DNA of 64,000 bases from Verrucomicrobiia bacterium (GTDB lineage Bacteria > Verrucomicrobiota > Verrucomicrobiia > Limisphaerales > DSYF01). The stretch covers positions 41,565 to 105,564 of the forward strand of contig DASTWL010000091.1 of assembly GCA_035765895.1 (NCBI GenBank). Reading direction: 5' to 3'. The notes under the pieces are model-generated. The model had not been told where the DNA came from. It saw nothing but the letters and a program-made list of their open reading frames with translations, and did no database searches. Position numbers and translations under genes: made by a program. Each line of letters starts with the position of its first letter. The stretch's first letter is position 1. Below, one piece after another: positions 24,840-33,044 of the stretch.

Positions 24840-25892
24840 TCACCGCGTAAACGCCGCCCCGGCCCGGGTGGTCCGACGGCGGGTGGACTCCCCGAGAATT
24901 CTTTCCGCGCCCCCGATAACCTCCTGCCAGTTGAAGGCCGGACCCGGATCTTCCTTGTTGGTTTGGATGTGGTAGTGCCCCAACACGCCGTGGAAGGATT
25001 TCCATTGGTCATGGGTCAGGGCATGTGGAATCAACTGCCCGTTCGCGTCCACGGGATACTGGCAACGGATTTTAGGGAAAACCCGACAAAGCGCTGCGAT
25101 CAAATGCTTTAACGCTTCGTATTGTTGTGGCGTGAAATCGTATTGCACCAGGTCCCGGCCTTGGATGTTGCCAACCACCGGTTCCGGGTGTGCCGGATGC
25201 CCGTGAAAGTTGGGGGTGAGAATACCGCCATCCCCAAACCGCTCGGGAAGGGTGATGTCCGTGGTGCCGTCGGGATTGTGGCGATACCAGTCCGCCAGCG
25301 GATTGGGTTTCCCCACCGGATAGGCGCCGATGTTCGCAATCTCCACGCCGATCGACCGGTCGTTGGCAATGGTGGCGTGCCACGCGCGCTCCTTCAGGTC
25401 CAGCGTCTGATAAATCGTCCCATCGAGGTCGAGCATGAAGTGCACGCTCAGATCCCGCTCATCCTGCAAGACGCGAAAACACGTCCGGCTCGTGCCGCAC
25501 ACATCGTAGTGCAACACGAACTGGTCCACGACCTTTTGGAGCAGCGGCAAATCCCAGCCCCCGCCCCGGACCTGTTCGCGTTGCGCGGGCGTCAGGCCGA
25601 CGCGGCGCGTGCCATAACGATTGGGCGTCTGCAAATTCTTGTTCGTGGCGGAGGACGTTTTCCAATCCGCCTGGTCCAGCGGACCGAACCGCCGCTCCAC
25701 ACGATACGCGTCGTAGCCGCCGGGATCCATCCACAACACGACGCGGGTGCCCGTGTGAAACAGCTGGCCCGCGACCACAATCTCATCCCCTTGACGCGGC
25801 AACGGCGTGCCGGCACGGGGATAAGCGGTGCGACAACCGGTGACGATGCCCAGCAGCAAGCCCAGCAACAGTATTTGGTTGAGGTAACGCAT
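24840..25892 (-). CDS. N-acetylmuramoyl-L-alanine amidase domain lipoprotein
   Basis: The ATG at 25892 is chosen because it opens a lipoprotein signal peptide (MRYLNQILLLGLLLGIVTGC, cysteine at residue 20); the longer frame overlaps the esterase gene. Residues 110-320 are an Amidase_2-type zinc amidase: QFVLHYDVCG and KERAWHATIAN give two His ligands, RSIGVEIANIG the catalytic-site Glu, and HYHIQTNKEDPGPAFNW the closing K.DPG..F.W motif. It should cleave the bond between MurNAc and L-Ala, probably in the periplasm for wall recycling or degradation. It lies four bases after an esterase gene, with nagB upstream. Confidence 0.88.
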   Translation of the reverse strand: MRYLNQILLLGLLLGIVTGCRTAYPRAGTPLPRQGDEIVVAGQLFHTGTRVVLWMDPGGYDAYRVERRFGPLDQADWKTSSATNKNLQTPNRYGTRRVGLTPAQREQVRGGGWDLPLLQKVVDQFVLHYDVCGTSRTCFRVLQDERDLSVHFMLDLDGTIYQTLDLKERAWHATIANDRSIGVEIANIGAYPVGKPNPLADWYRHNPDGTTDITLPERFGDGGILTPNFHGHPAHPEPVVGNIQGRDLVQYDFTPQQYEALKHLIAALCRVFPKIRCQYPVDANGQLIPHALTHDQWKSFHGVLGHYHIQTNKEDPGPAFNWQEVIGGAERILGESTRRRTTRAGAAFTR

Positions 25893-25896
25893 AAGG

Positions 25897-26964
25897 TTAT
25901 TTCGGCATGGCCGGCAGGGGCCGTTCAAACACCCAGGCCACCCCGCGCGCCAGACGCTCCGGAACATGATCGGCATGATGACCGGGCGGCTCGAAAAACA
26001 CGCAGGGAATGCTGGTCGGGCGAAGGGTTTCGTAAATTTTCCGCGCCCCAATGTTGGCGGCGTATTCATCCTGCGCCGCGCCTTCCAGATAAACGCGCTG
26101 GCGGGCTGCAAAGGCCCGGCGGTTCCGGCGGACCAAAGTAAGCGGATCGTTGTCGAGCCAGCGCTGCCAGACGTGTGGGGTAAAATTTCCCTGCGCATCG
26201 TAGAGCCACTCGAACCGGCCCGGGGCCTTCGTTCCAACCGGCGCATAAGCCGCGCACAGGGCGACGGCGTAACCCAAATCACCGCGCGGCGGCGGCGCAT
26301 CGTCATTTTCAATCTGTTCCATTTCCGTCGGCGACGCCGCCTTCACCGCGGCGGCCTGCGTGACCGGATAATGCGAGGTGGGAAAATCCGAGTCCGGACT
26401 CAAAGCAATTACCGCGTCAAACAACTTGTGCTGCGCCATTCCCAGACGCAGCGCTCCAAAACCGCCGCTGGAATGGCCCGCAATGATGCGCCGCACGCCC
26501 GCGCGCGGCACCGGAAAGCGCGCCTCCACCTGTTTGACGACTTCCCGGCAAAGATAGTCGGCGTAGTTTCCCTGCGCCGGCGAATTCAGATACTGACTCC
26601 CGCCCCAGCGCGTGCGCGCGTCCACGACCGCCAGCACGACCGGCATTGTTTGGTCGGCGGTCCGTTGAACCCATTGAAGCCACAACGGCGCATGGTTCGT
26701 AAAATTGCCCGCCGCGCCACCAAACCCCGGCAGGTAATACACAACCGGCAGGCGGGCGCCGTTGGTGGCCTGCGCCGGCAAAAAAACGGCGGCGATGCGA
26801 TCCGCCGGATCGTGCAGCGGATTGTTCTGCAAAATCCGGCTGTGAATGGGGATGACGACCAGCCGCGGCTCGGCGGCGGACAGTGACAACGCCGCGCCCA
26901 GGACCACGCCGAGCACGGCACTGCGCCACCCTTCAATACGTCTGCCAGGCCGGTTTGTTCGCAT
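25897..26964 (-). CDS. Secreted alpha/beta-hydrolase, esterase D-like
   Basis: The ATG at 26964 overlaps the end of nagB by 32 bases and opens a signal peptide (WRSAVLGVVLGAALSLSAAE). LPVVYYLPGFGGAAGNF is the oxyanion-side strand, RRIIAGHSSGGFGALRLGM holds the nucleophile Ser in GHSSGG, and FFEPPGHHADHVPERL carries the His. It belongs to the putative esterase (PF00756-like) family, which includes acetyl and feruloyl esterases acting on polysaccharides. It is co-oriented with nagB and the amidase, so deacylation of wall or chitin-like material is plausible. Confidence 0.83.
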   Translation of the reverse strand: MRTNRPGRRIEGWRSAVLGVVLGAALSLSAAEPRLVVIPIHSRILQNNPLHDPADRIAAVFLPAQATNGARLPVVYYLPGFGGAAGNFTNHAPLWLQWVQRTADQTMPVVLAVVDARTRWGGSQYLNSPAQGNYADYLCREVVKQVEARFPVPRAGVRRIIAGHSSGGFGALRLGMAQHKLFDAVIALSPDSDFPTSHYPVTQAAAVKAASPTEMEQIENDDAPPPRGDLGYAVALCAAYAPVGTKAPGRFEWLYDAQGNFTPHVWQRWLDNDPLTLVRRNRRAFAARQRVYLEGAAQDEYAANIGARKIYETLRPTSIPCVFFEPPGHHADHVPERLARGVAWVFERPLPAMPK

Positions 26965-27703
26965 ACACCCACTGGTAGTAATCCGCGCGCTTGAGCCGGC
27001 GGGCCGCGGGCCGGTCCAGACAGACCTTGGTGCTCGCGTGCATTTGCAGCATGGAAGCGGGGTTGCTGGCCGTAACCGGCCCCTCCACCGCCGCGGCCAC
27101 GGCCCGCGCCTTTTGCGCACCGAAGGCCAGCAGCACGATGTCCCGTGCCTCCATGATGGTGCCAATGCCCATCGTGATGACGTGGTGCGGCACCTGGGCC
27201 TCACTGCCGAAAAACCGGGCGTTGTCGCGGCGCGTCTGCGGCGTCAGCGTCTTGATGCGGGTGCGCGAGGCGAGCGAGGACGACGGCTCGTTGAAGCCAA
27301 TGTGACCGTCGGTGCCAATCCCGAGCAGTTGCAGGTCAATGCCGCCCGCCGCACGGATTTGCGCCTCATACCGCGCGCAGAACCGTGGAATGTCGCGGGT
27401 GTTGCCGTCGGGAATGTGCACATTGCGCCGGGCAATGTTCACGTGCTGAAACAGGTTCTCCCACATGAAGTGGTGATACGACTGGGGATGCGCACGCGGC
27501 AGGCCCACATATTCGTCGAGATTGAAGGTGCGCACCCGGCGCCAATCCAGCCGCAGCGCGATCAACTCGCGATACAGGCGCAGCGGCGTGCTGCCCGTGG
27601 CCAGTCCCAGCACGGCGTCGGGCTTCTCGCGCAACAGGCGGGCAATGATGCGCGCGGCAACCTGGGTGGTTGCGTCCGGATCGGGTTGAATGATGATTTC
27701 CAT
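26933..27703 (-). CDS. nagB: Glucosamine-6-phosphate deaminase
   Basis: The protein has 256 residues, close to the family size. AVLGLATGSTPLRLYRELI is the phosphate-binding loop, VRTFNLDEYVGL and HPQSYHHFMWENLF are the classical NagB signatures, and LGIGTDGHIGFNEPSSS supplies the catalytic Asp and His region. It converts glucosamine-6-phosphate to fructose-6-phosphate and ammonia in the cytoplasm, the entry step of amino-sugar carbon into glycolysis. It is divergent from an AraC-type regulator, with copy B of the 32-bp motif between them, and leads an operon with an esterase and an amidase. Confidence 0.93.
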   Translation of the reverse strand: MEIIIQPDPDATTQVAARIIARLLREKPDAVLGLATGSTPLRLYRELIALRLDWRRVRTFNLDEYVGLPRAHPQSYHHFMWENLFQHVNIARRNVHIPDGNTRDIPRFCARYEAQIRAAGGIDLQLLGIGTDGHIGFNEPSSSLASRTRIKTLTPQTRRDNARFFGSEAQVPHHVITMGIGTIMEARDIVLLAFGAQKARAVAAAVEGPVTASNPASMLQMHASTKVCLDRPAARRLKRADYYQWVYANKPAWQTY

Positions 27704-27855
27704 CAGCGTTTTGAAAATGAAGGGGAATCATCCGGCCGCTCCCCGGCTGCGGCGGACGGGCATTGGCCGCCATGAACACGGCGGGGCCGGATGATGAACA
27801 CAATGTTAGACACGCAAAGTTTGTCTTACGGTCACCGCCCAAAATTCAAAAGAAT

Positions 27856-27887
27856 AAAGATGTGGCTTTTATTGGGATTTTGTAACA
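27856..27887 (-). promoter_or_regulatory. 32-bp upstream motif, copy B (nagB / AraC regulator divergent region)
   Basis: On the minus strand it reads TGTTACAAAATCCCAATAAA followed by AGCCACATCTTT. It is 152 bases upstream of nagB and ends nine bases before the regulator ATG at 27897, so a bound protein could control both genes. The repeated ACAAAATCC and AATAAAAGCC, about eleven bases apart, would fit the direct half-sites of an AraC-type protein. Confidence 0.62.
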
Positions 27888-27896
27888 CTCGCGGGC

Positions 27897-28757
27897 ATGG
27901 ATGCCGCCATACGTCCAGCTTGGTGGCCGGGTCGGGCTTTGCGCCAGCACCCGGTTCGCGAAGTTTTCGTTTGCGGCCAGCAGTTGAATCCACCGCTCTA
28001 CAGCCAGGTGGTCAACTTTCCCCGCCTCGAAGTGCCGCTCCGCGGGGTGTATGAAAACCAGATCGAGGAGGGCAACCAGATCATCCGCGTGCAGGTGGCC
28101 CCCGGCCGGGCGCTGTTTGCGGCGCCGAACTGCTGGAACCTGCCGGAATGGCGGCCGGGGTTGCAGTTGCTCTGCCTTTTCTTCGGCCGCACCCAGCTCG
28201 GCATCAGCCTCGTCTCCTGCTCGCGCCAGCGCCGGCTCAGCACGCAAAAAATCACCGTGCCGCGCCCGCTCAACGGCCCCGTTCCCCACCTGCTCAACGC
28301 GTTGATTGAAATGCAGACGGACGGACGGCGGTCGCCGGCCACGGCGGACGTCAGCCGGGCATTGATCCTCAGCGTGGAGGAGCTGCTGCAACAACCCGCC
28401 GCGCAGCCCGCCAGCCGGGCGCTGGCGCTGCTCAACGAAATCCACGTTTATTTGCAGAGCCACTATCAATACGACATCAGCCGCGATTCCGTGGCCCGGC
28501 AGTTCAACATTTCCCCCAATCACCTGTCCCGGCTGTTTCAAACCCACGGCCAGATGACCTTCAGCAGCTACCTGACCTACGTGCGGATCGATCGCGCCAA
28601 GCACCTCCTGCGGAAATACAACCTGAAGCTGGACGATGTGGCGGCGCGCTGCGGCTTTCACAGCGCCCCGTATTTCTGCAACGTCTTCAAGCACCACACG
28701 AAGTTCACGCCCATGGACTACCGGTTGAACGCCCTGCGTTCGTCGGAACGAAAGTAA
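27897..28757 (+). CDS. AraC family transcriptional regulator
   Basis: The protein has 286 residues. The C-terminal 100 residues contain two helix-turn-helix units: ISRDSVARQFNISPNHLSRL and LDDVAARCGFHSAPYFCNVF, followed by the FKHHTKFTPMDYR ending of the family. The N-terminal half is a cupin-like ligand-binding region (GVYENQIEEGNQIIRVQVAP). It is divergent from nagB, with a conserved 32-bp site in between, so an amino sugar is a reasonable but unproven effector. It probably controls nagB, itself and possibly the other genes that carry the site. Confidence 0.9.
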   Translation: MDAAIRPAWWPGRALRQHPVREVFVCGQQLNPPLYSQVVNFPRLEVPLRGVYENQIEEGNQIIRVQVAPGRALFAAPNCWNLPEWRPGLQLLCLFFGRTQLGISLVSCSRQRRLSTQKITVPRPLNGPVPHLLNALIEMQTDGRRSPATADVSRALILSVEELLQQPAAQPASRALALLNEIHVYLQSHYQYDISRDSVARQFNISPNHLSRLFQTHGQMTFSSYLTYVRIDRAKHLLRKYNLKLDDVAARCGFHSAPYFCNVFKHHTKFTPMDYRLNALRSSERK

Positions 28758-28806
28758 GCGGGCAAAGTGAATACAGAGTCCGAAGATTCGGCTTGGTGAA
28801 AGGAAG

Positions 28807-28892
28807 TGGTGGTAGGTTCTGGATTCGAACCAGAGAAGGCGTAAGCCAGCAGATTTACAGTCTGCCCCCGTTGGCCACTTGGGTAACCTACC
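28807..28892 (-). tRNA. tRNA-Tyr (GUA)
   Basis: The minus strand folds as a class II tRNA with acceptor GGTAGGT/ACCTACC, anticodon stem GCAGA and loop CTGTAAA (anticodon GTA), a long variable arm, and the T arm TCTGGTTCGAATCCAGA. The discriminator is A and CCA is encoded. Confidence 0.96.
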
Positions 28893-28904
28893 ACGAAGGG
28901 GCGC

Positions 28905-28935
28905 AGATTAAGCCAAACCGCCCCGGTCTTGTCAA
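28905..28935 (-). promoter_or_regulatory. Promoter of the tRNA-Tyr gene
   Basis: The minus strand has TTGACA at 28935-28930 and TAATCT at 28910-28905 with a 19-base spacer (TTAATC would give 18). The second box ends 12 bases before the tRNA 5' end. Confidence 0.6.
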
Positions 28936-28963
28936 CCCGCGCGGCCGGCCCTAGTTTGGCCGG

Positions 28964-30310
28964 ATGTTCGATTCGCTCAGCGGCAAACTCCAGAACGCCT
29001 TCCGCAACCTGCGCGGGCTCGGCAAAATTTCCGAGGCCAACGTCGGCGACGCGTTGCGCGAGGTGCGCATGGCCCTGCTCGACGCCGACGTGAATTTCAA
29101 GGTCGCCCGCGACTTCATCGAGCGCGTGAAGACCAAGTCGCTCGGCGCCGAGGTCGTCCAGAGTGTTCAGCCCGGCCAGCAGATCGTGAAGTTCATCCAC
29201 GACGAACTTGTGGACCTGCTTGGCTCGACCAACGCCGGGCTCAATCTCACCGGGAACCCCGCATGCCTCATGATGGTCGGTTTGCACGGTGCGGGCAAAA
29301 CCACCTCCAGCGGCAAGCTCGCGAAGCTGCTGCTCAAGCAGGGCCGGCTGCCGTTGCTCGTCGCGGCGGATGTGTATCGTCCGGCGGCCATGGATCAGAT
29401 CGCCACACTCGGCCAGCAGCTCGGCATCCCAACATTTGTGAAGAAGGGCGAAACCGACGTGCTCAAGATCGCGAAAGAAGCGCTCGCTGTCGCCAAGGAC
29501 ACGAACCGCAACACGCTCATCTTCGACACCGCGGGCCGTTTGCAAATCGACGAGCCGCTCGTGCAGGAACTCGTCCGGCTGCGCGACCTCATCAAGCCGC
29601 AGGAAATTCTCCTCGTGCTCGACGCCGCGACCGGCCAGGAAGCCGTGAACGTCGCCACGCATTTCGACCAGGCGCTCAACATCACCGGCGCCATCCTCAC
29701 CAAGCTCGACGGCGATGCGCGCGGCGGCGCGGCCCTGAGCCTGAAGGCCGTCACCGGCAAGCCCATCAAGTTCGCCGGCGTCGGCGAAAAGCTCGACGAG
29801 TTCGAGCCGTTTCATCCCGAGCGCATGGCCTCGCGCATCCTCGGCATGGGCGACGTGGTCAGCCTCGTGGAAAAAGCCGCCGAGGCTGTAGATCTCGATG
29901 AAGCGAAGCGCATGGAAGAAAAGATGCGCAAAGGCGAATTCTCGCTGGAAGATTTCCTCGACCAGTTGCGCCAGATGAAAAAGCTCGGGCCGCTGGAAAA
30001 CATTGTGAAGATGCTGCCGGGCGGCGCCGAGGTCGCGAAGACCCAGGATCTCTCGAAGCAGGAAAAGAACTTCCGGCACATGGAGGCGATGATTTGCGCG
30101 ATGACACTGAAGGAACGCCGCAATCCCGCGCTCCTCAACGCCAGCCGCCGCAAGCGCATCGCCGCCGGCAGCGGCACGACCGTGGCCGCGTTGAACACGA
30201 TGCTCAACCAGTTCTTCGGCATGCAACAAATGATGAAGAAGATGGGCAAGATGCAGAAGATGATGGCCCGCATGGGCGGCGGCCTGCCCGGAATGTTCGG
30301 GCGCCGCTGA
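28964..30310 (+). CDS. ffh: Signal recognition particle protein Ffh
   Basis: The protein has 448 residues, the usual size. After the N-domain (MFDSLSGKLQNAF, REVRMALLDADVNFKVARDF) comes the SRP GTPase G-domain with MMVGLHGAGKTTSSGKLA as P-loop, VAADVYRPAAMDQ, LIFDTAGRL, and TKLDGDARGGAALS. The C-terminal M-domain is rich in methionine (MQQMMKKMGKMQKMMARMGG) for signal sequence and 4.5S RNA binding. It delivers nascent membrane proteins to the translocon. The start follows the tRNA-Tyr locus. The next gene begins four bases after the stop. Confidence 0.97.
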   Translation: MFDSLSGKLQNAFRNLRGLGKISEANVGDALREVRMALLDADVNFKVARDFIERVKTKSLGAEVVQSVQPGQQIVKFIHDELVDLLGSTNAGLNLTGNPACLMMVGLHGAGKTTSSGKLAKLLLKQGRLPLLVAADVYRPAAMDQIATLGQQLGIPTFVKKGETDVLKIAKEALAVAKDTNRNTLIFDTAGRLQIDEPLVQELVRLRDLIKPQEILLVLDAATGQEAVNVATHFDQALNITGAILTKLDGDARGGAALSLKAVTGKPIKFAGVGEKLDEFEPFHPERMASRILGMGDVVSLVEKAAEAVDLDEAKRMEEKMRKGEFSLEDFLDQLRQMKKLGPLENIVKMLPGGAEVAKTQDLSKQEKNFRHMEAMICAMTLKERRNPALLNASRRKRIAAGSGTTVAALNTMLNQFFGMQQMMKKMGKMQKMMARMGGGLPGMFGRR

Positions 30311-30314
30311 AGTT

Positions 30315-31892
30315 ATGCGCCGGCCCTGGCCATTGCTTGCCCTGCTGTGCGGAACGCTGGCCGCTCAGGCGCCCGCCGCGGACCTTGACCTCATCATCCG
30401 CCACGGCCGTGTGGTCGATGGCACGGGCAATCCGGCCTTCTTTGCCGACGTCGGCATCGCCGGGGGCAAAATCGTTGCCGTTGGCAACCTCACCAACCAG
30501 GCCGCACGCGAACTTGATGCCCGTGGCATGGTGGTCGCGCCCGGCTTCATTGATCTGCACACGCACGCGGATGATGTCGCCCGGCAATCCCGGGCCGAAA
30601 ATTTTCTGCGCATGGGCGTCACCACGGTGGTCGTCGGCAACTGCGGCGACTCCACGCTCGAAGTGGGAAAATTCTTTCACGACGTCGAAACGACGCAGGT
30701 TTCGCCGAACGTCGCCACGCTCATCGGCCACAACTCCGTCCGCGAAGCCGCGATGGGCGGCTCGTTCGACCGCGAACCGACCGGGCAGGAGTTGACCCGG
30801 ATGCGCGACCTGGTGGACCGCGCGATGGAGGACGGCGCGCAAGGGTTGTCCACCGGTTTGATTTACCTGCCGGGAACATTTGCCAGGACGGAGGAAATCA
30901 TCGAACTCGCCAGGGTTGTAGCGCGACATGGCGGCCTTTACGCCACGCACATGCGCAACGAAAGCGACCGCATCTTCGACGCCTTGTCCGAAGCGGTGCG
31001 CGTGGGGCGCGAGGCGGGGCTGCCCGTGCATGTTTCGCACCTGAAGCTGGGCAGCGAACGCGCCTGGGGCCAGGCCGACCGGGTGCTGGCGTTCCTGGAA
31101 GCAGCCCGCCGTTCGGGCCTCGACGTGACGTGGGATCAATATGCCTACACGGCTTCAAGCACCACCATCGGTCAATTGGTTCCCGACAGTGCCCGCGAGG
31201 GTGGCCGCCAGGCGTTCGCGGCGCGCCTCGCCGACCCCGCCCGCAAAGCGGCCATCGTCGAACAAATGAAACGCCGCCTCGCCGCGCGCGGCGCCACCAA
31301 TTACGCCTATGCCGTCATTGCCGCCTACGCGCACGACCCGAGGCTGAACGGGCAGAACATCATGCAGGCCGCCCGGCGGCTGCGCGGTTCGGATTCCTTG
31401 GACGACCAAATCGAGACCATTCTGGAAATCCAAAAGCACGGGAGCGCCAGCGGCGTGTTTCACGGGATGAACGAAGGCGATTTGCAGACGTTCATGCGCC
31501 ATCCCATCACCGCGGTGGCCTGCGACAGCGGCATTCGTGAATTTGGCAAGGGCGTGCCGCACCCGCGCGGTTACGGCAACAACGCCCGCGTGCTGGGTCA
31601 TTACGTCCGTGAGCTGGGCGTGCTGCGGCTGGAAGATGCCATTCGGAAAATGACCAGTCTGCCGGCCAATGATTTTCACTTCGCCGGACGTGGCGTGCTC
31701 AAACCGGGCAACTGGGCGGACGTTGTCGTCTTTGATCCGGCCACGGTCACCGACAACGACACGTATGACGATCCGCATCACTATGCCACGGGCTTTGCGT
31801 TCGTGTTGGTGAACGGTGAGGTGGTGGTGGACCATGACCGGCACACCGGAGCGCGGCCGGGCATGGCCCTGCGGCATCAATCCGCGCCGTAA
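30315..31892 (+). CDS. Secreted N-acyl-D-amino-acid deacylase/D-aminoacylase-like amidohydrolase
   Basis: The protein has 525 residues with a signal peptide (WPLLALLCGTLAAQAPAA). DLIIRHGRVVDGTGNPAFFA opens the composite amidohydrolase fold. APGFIDLHTHADD supplies the metal-binding HxH, LYATHMRNES and LPVHVSHLKLG provide further His ligands, and HPRGYGNNARVLGHYVRE is the D-aminoacylase family segment with a following GRGVLKPGNWADVVVFDP. It hydrolyses N-acyl-D-amino acids or related cyclic amides. The location four bases behind ffh suggests cotranscription, but a functional link is not obvious. A role in D-amino-acid peptide degradation from cell walls is inferred. Confidence 0.88.
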   Translation: MRRPWPLLALLCGTLAAQAPAADLDLIIRHGRVVDGTGNPAFFADVGIAGGKIVAVGNLTNQAARELDARGMVVAPGFIDLHTHADDVARQSRAENFLRMGVTTVVVGNCGDSTLEVGKFFHDVETTQVSPNVATLIGHNSVREAAMGGSFDREPTGQELTRMRDLVDRAMEDGAQGLSTGLIYLPGTFARTEEIIELARVVARHGGLYATHMRNESDRIFDALSEAVRVGREAGLPVHVSHLKLGSERAWGQADRVLAFLEAARRSGLDVTWDQYAYTASSTTIGQLVPDSAREGGRQAFAARLADPARKAAIVEQMKRRLAARGATNYAYAVIAAYAHDPRLNGQNIMQAARRLRGSDSLDDQIETILEIQKHGSASGVFHGMNEGDLQTFMRHPITAVACDSGIREFGKGVPHPRGYGNNARVLGHYVRELGVLRLEDAIRKMTSLPANDFHFAGRGVLKPGNWADVVVFDPATVTDNDTYDDPHHYATGFAFVLVNGEVVVDHDRHTGARPGMALRHQSAP

Positions 31893-31910
31893 GCGCAGAG
31901 CCGCGCCGGC

Positions 31911-32465
31911 TCACGTCGGTAACGGCGCACCCACGTTGAGGTGATGCTTCAGACAATAAGCCGCGTTGGCCACGTATTTCTCGGCCCACCATTTCACGTG
32001 CGCCCGTTCCGCCGGCGTCAACGCGCGCACCACTTTCGCCGGCGCGCCCAAGACCATTGAGCCGGGCGGAATTTTTGTGCCTTGCGTCACCAGGGCGCGG
32101 GCCCCAACGATGGACTGGGCGCCAACCTCAGCACCGTCCAGAATCACGGCGCCCATGCCGATGAGGCATTCATCCTGCACGGTGCAGGCGTGCACGACCG
32201 CTGAATGGCCGATGGTCACCCAGTTGCCGACCACGCAGGCAAACTCGTCGGCGACATGCAGCACGGCATTGTCCTGCACGTTCGAGTGGTGTCCCACCGC
32301 GATCCGGTTGATGTCACCGCGCAACACCGCGCCATACCAGACGCTGGCAAAGTCGCCGAGCGCCACATCGCCCAGCACCACGGCGGTTTTGGCCAGATAC
32401 ACGCCCGTGCCCAGCGTGGGTGGCCGGCGCAAAAAAGTTTCGAACTGTTTTTCCAGTTCACTCAT
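31911..32465 (-). CDS. Gamma-carbonic anhydrase-like left-handed beta-helix protein
   Basis: The ATG at 32465 gives 184 residues. Hexapeptide repeats run through YLAKTAVVLGDVALGDFASV, YGAVLRGDINRIAVGHHSNV and IGMGAVILDGAEVGAQSIVG. The zinc-site histidines typical of the gamma class are present (DNAVLHVADE and GHSAVVHACTV). PPGSMVLGAPAKVVR is the usual end of the helix. It is either a carbonic anhydrase or a related acyltransferase-fold protein of the YrdA/PaaY group, cytoplasmic and trimeric by analogy. It converges on the D-aminoacylase gene. Confidence 0.85.
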   Translation of the reverse strand: MSELEKQFETFLRRPPTLGTGVYLAKTAVVLGDVALGDFASVWYGAVLRGDINRIAVGHHSNVQDNAVLHVADEFACVVGNWVTIGHSAVVHACTVQDECLIGMGAVILDGAEVGAQSIVGARALVTQGTKIPPGSMVLGAPAKVVRALTPAERAHVKWWAEKYVANAAYCLKHHLNVGAPLPT

Positions 32466-32501
32466 GCCCGGCGTTGTAACGGTTTCCGCGGCATTGAAAA
32501 C

Positions 32502-32533
32502 AAAAAACCCGCGAGCCACGAGCTCGCGGGTTT
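32502..32533 (-). terminator. Intrinsic terminator after the small repeat-rich gene
   Basis: A perfect 12-bp stem (32505-32516 with 32522-32533, loop CACGA) is followed on the minus strand by a run of six T. It ends the transcript of the gene at 32560-32946, ahead of the carbonic anhydrase-like gene. Confidence 0.85.
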
Positions 32534-32559
32534 GTTCCCACCCAACCCAACCAACCAAA

Positions 32560-32946
32560 TCAATGATGCCAGTGCCCCCGGCCGTAGGCGTGGCCCCAGA
32601 ATCCGCAGCGGGCCGGCGCATAAAGCACCGGGCGCGGCGGGCACACGGGCACGGTTTGATAGACAACCACGGGGGCCGGCGCGTAAACCACAGGCGGTGC
32701 CGCATACACCACTGGTGCGGGAGCCGGCGGCGGCGTGCTGCTGTAAGTGACGCTGTAAACAGGCGTGGCATAGCTGACGCTGGCATACGCCGGCGGCGCT
32801 TCGACGGCTTTGGAGATGACCACGGCGGCCGCCACTCCGGTGAGCACCTTGCCCACGGTCGCCCACTCGCGGTCACCCGCCTGGGCGCTTTGCAGACCCA
32901 ATGCCACCAGTCCCACTGCGGTCGTTGTCAGCATCCACTTTTTCAT
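32560..32946 (-). CDS. Small secreted Pro/Val/Tyr-rich protein with His-rich tail
   Basis: The protein has 128 residues; no family is recognised. A signal peptide (MKKWMLTTTAVGLVALGLQ, cleavage after SAQA) is followed by a short helical stretch (VGKVLTGVAAAVVISKAVEA) and a low-complexity region with repeated PVVYAPAP-like units. The C-terminus has GFWGHAYGRGHWHH, which could bind metal. It has its own strong terminator and is divergent from a metallo-beta-lactamase-fold gene. The protein resembles small envelope proteins with YAPAP repeats in other environmental bacteria, but no function can be assigned. Confidence 0.75.
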   Translation of the reverse strand: MKKWMLTTTAVGLVALGLQSAQAGDREWATVGKVLTGVAAAVVISKAVEAPPAYASVSYATPVYSVTYSSTPPPAPAPVVYAAPPVVYAPAPVVVYQTVPVCPPRPVLYAPARCGFWGHAYGRGHWHH

Positions 32947-33044
32947 ATTCAGCCTTTCACTTTACGTTATGACCGACAGAAAAAGAGACGGCGCGGTTTG
33001 CGAAATATTCAGAGCCAGAGTATGAATGTGATTATCAAGGGAAT

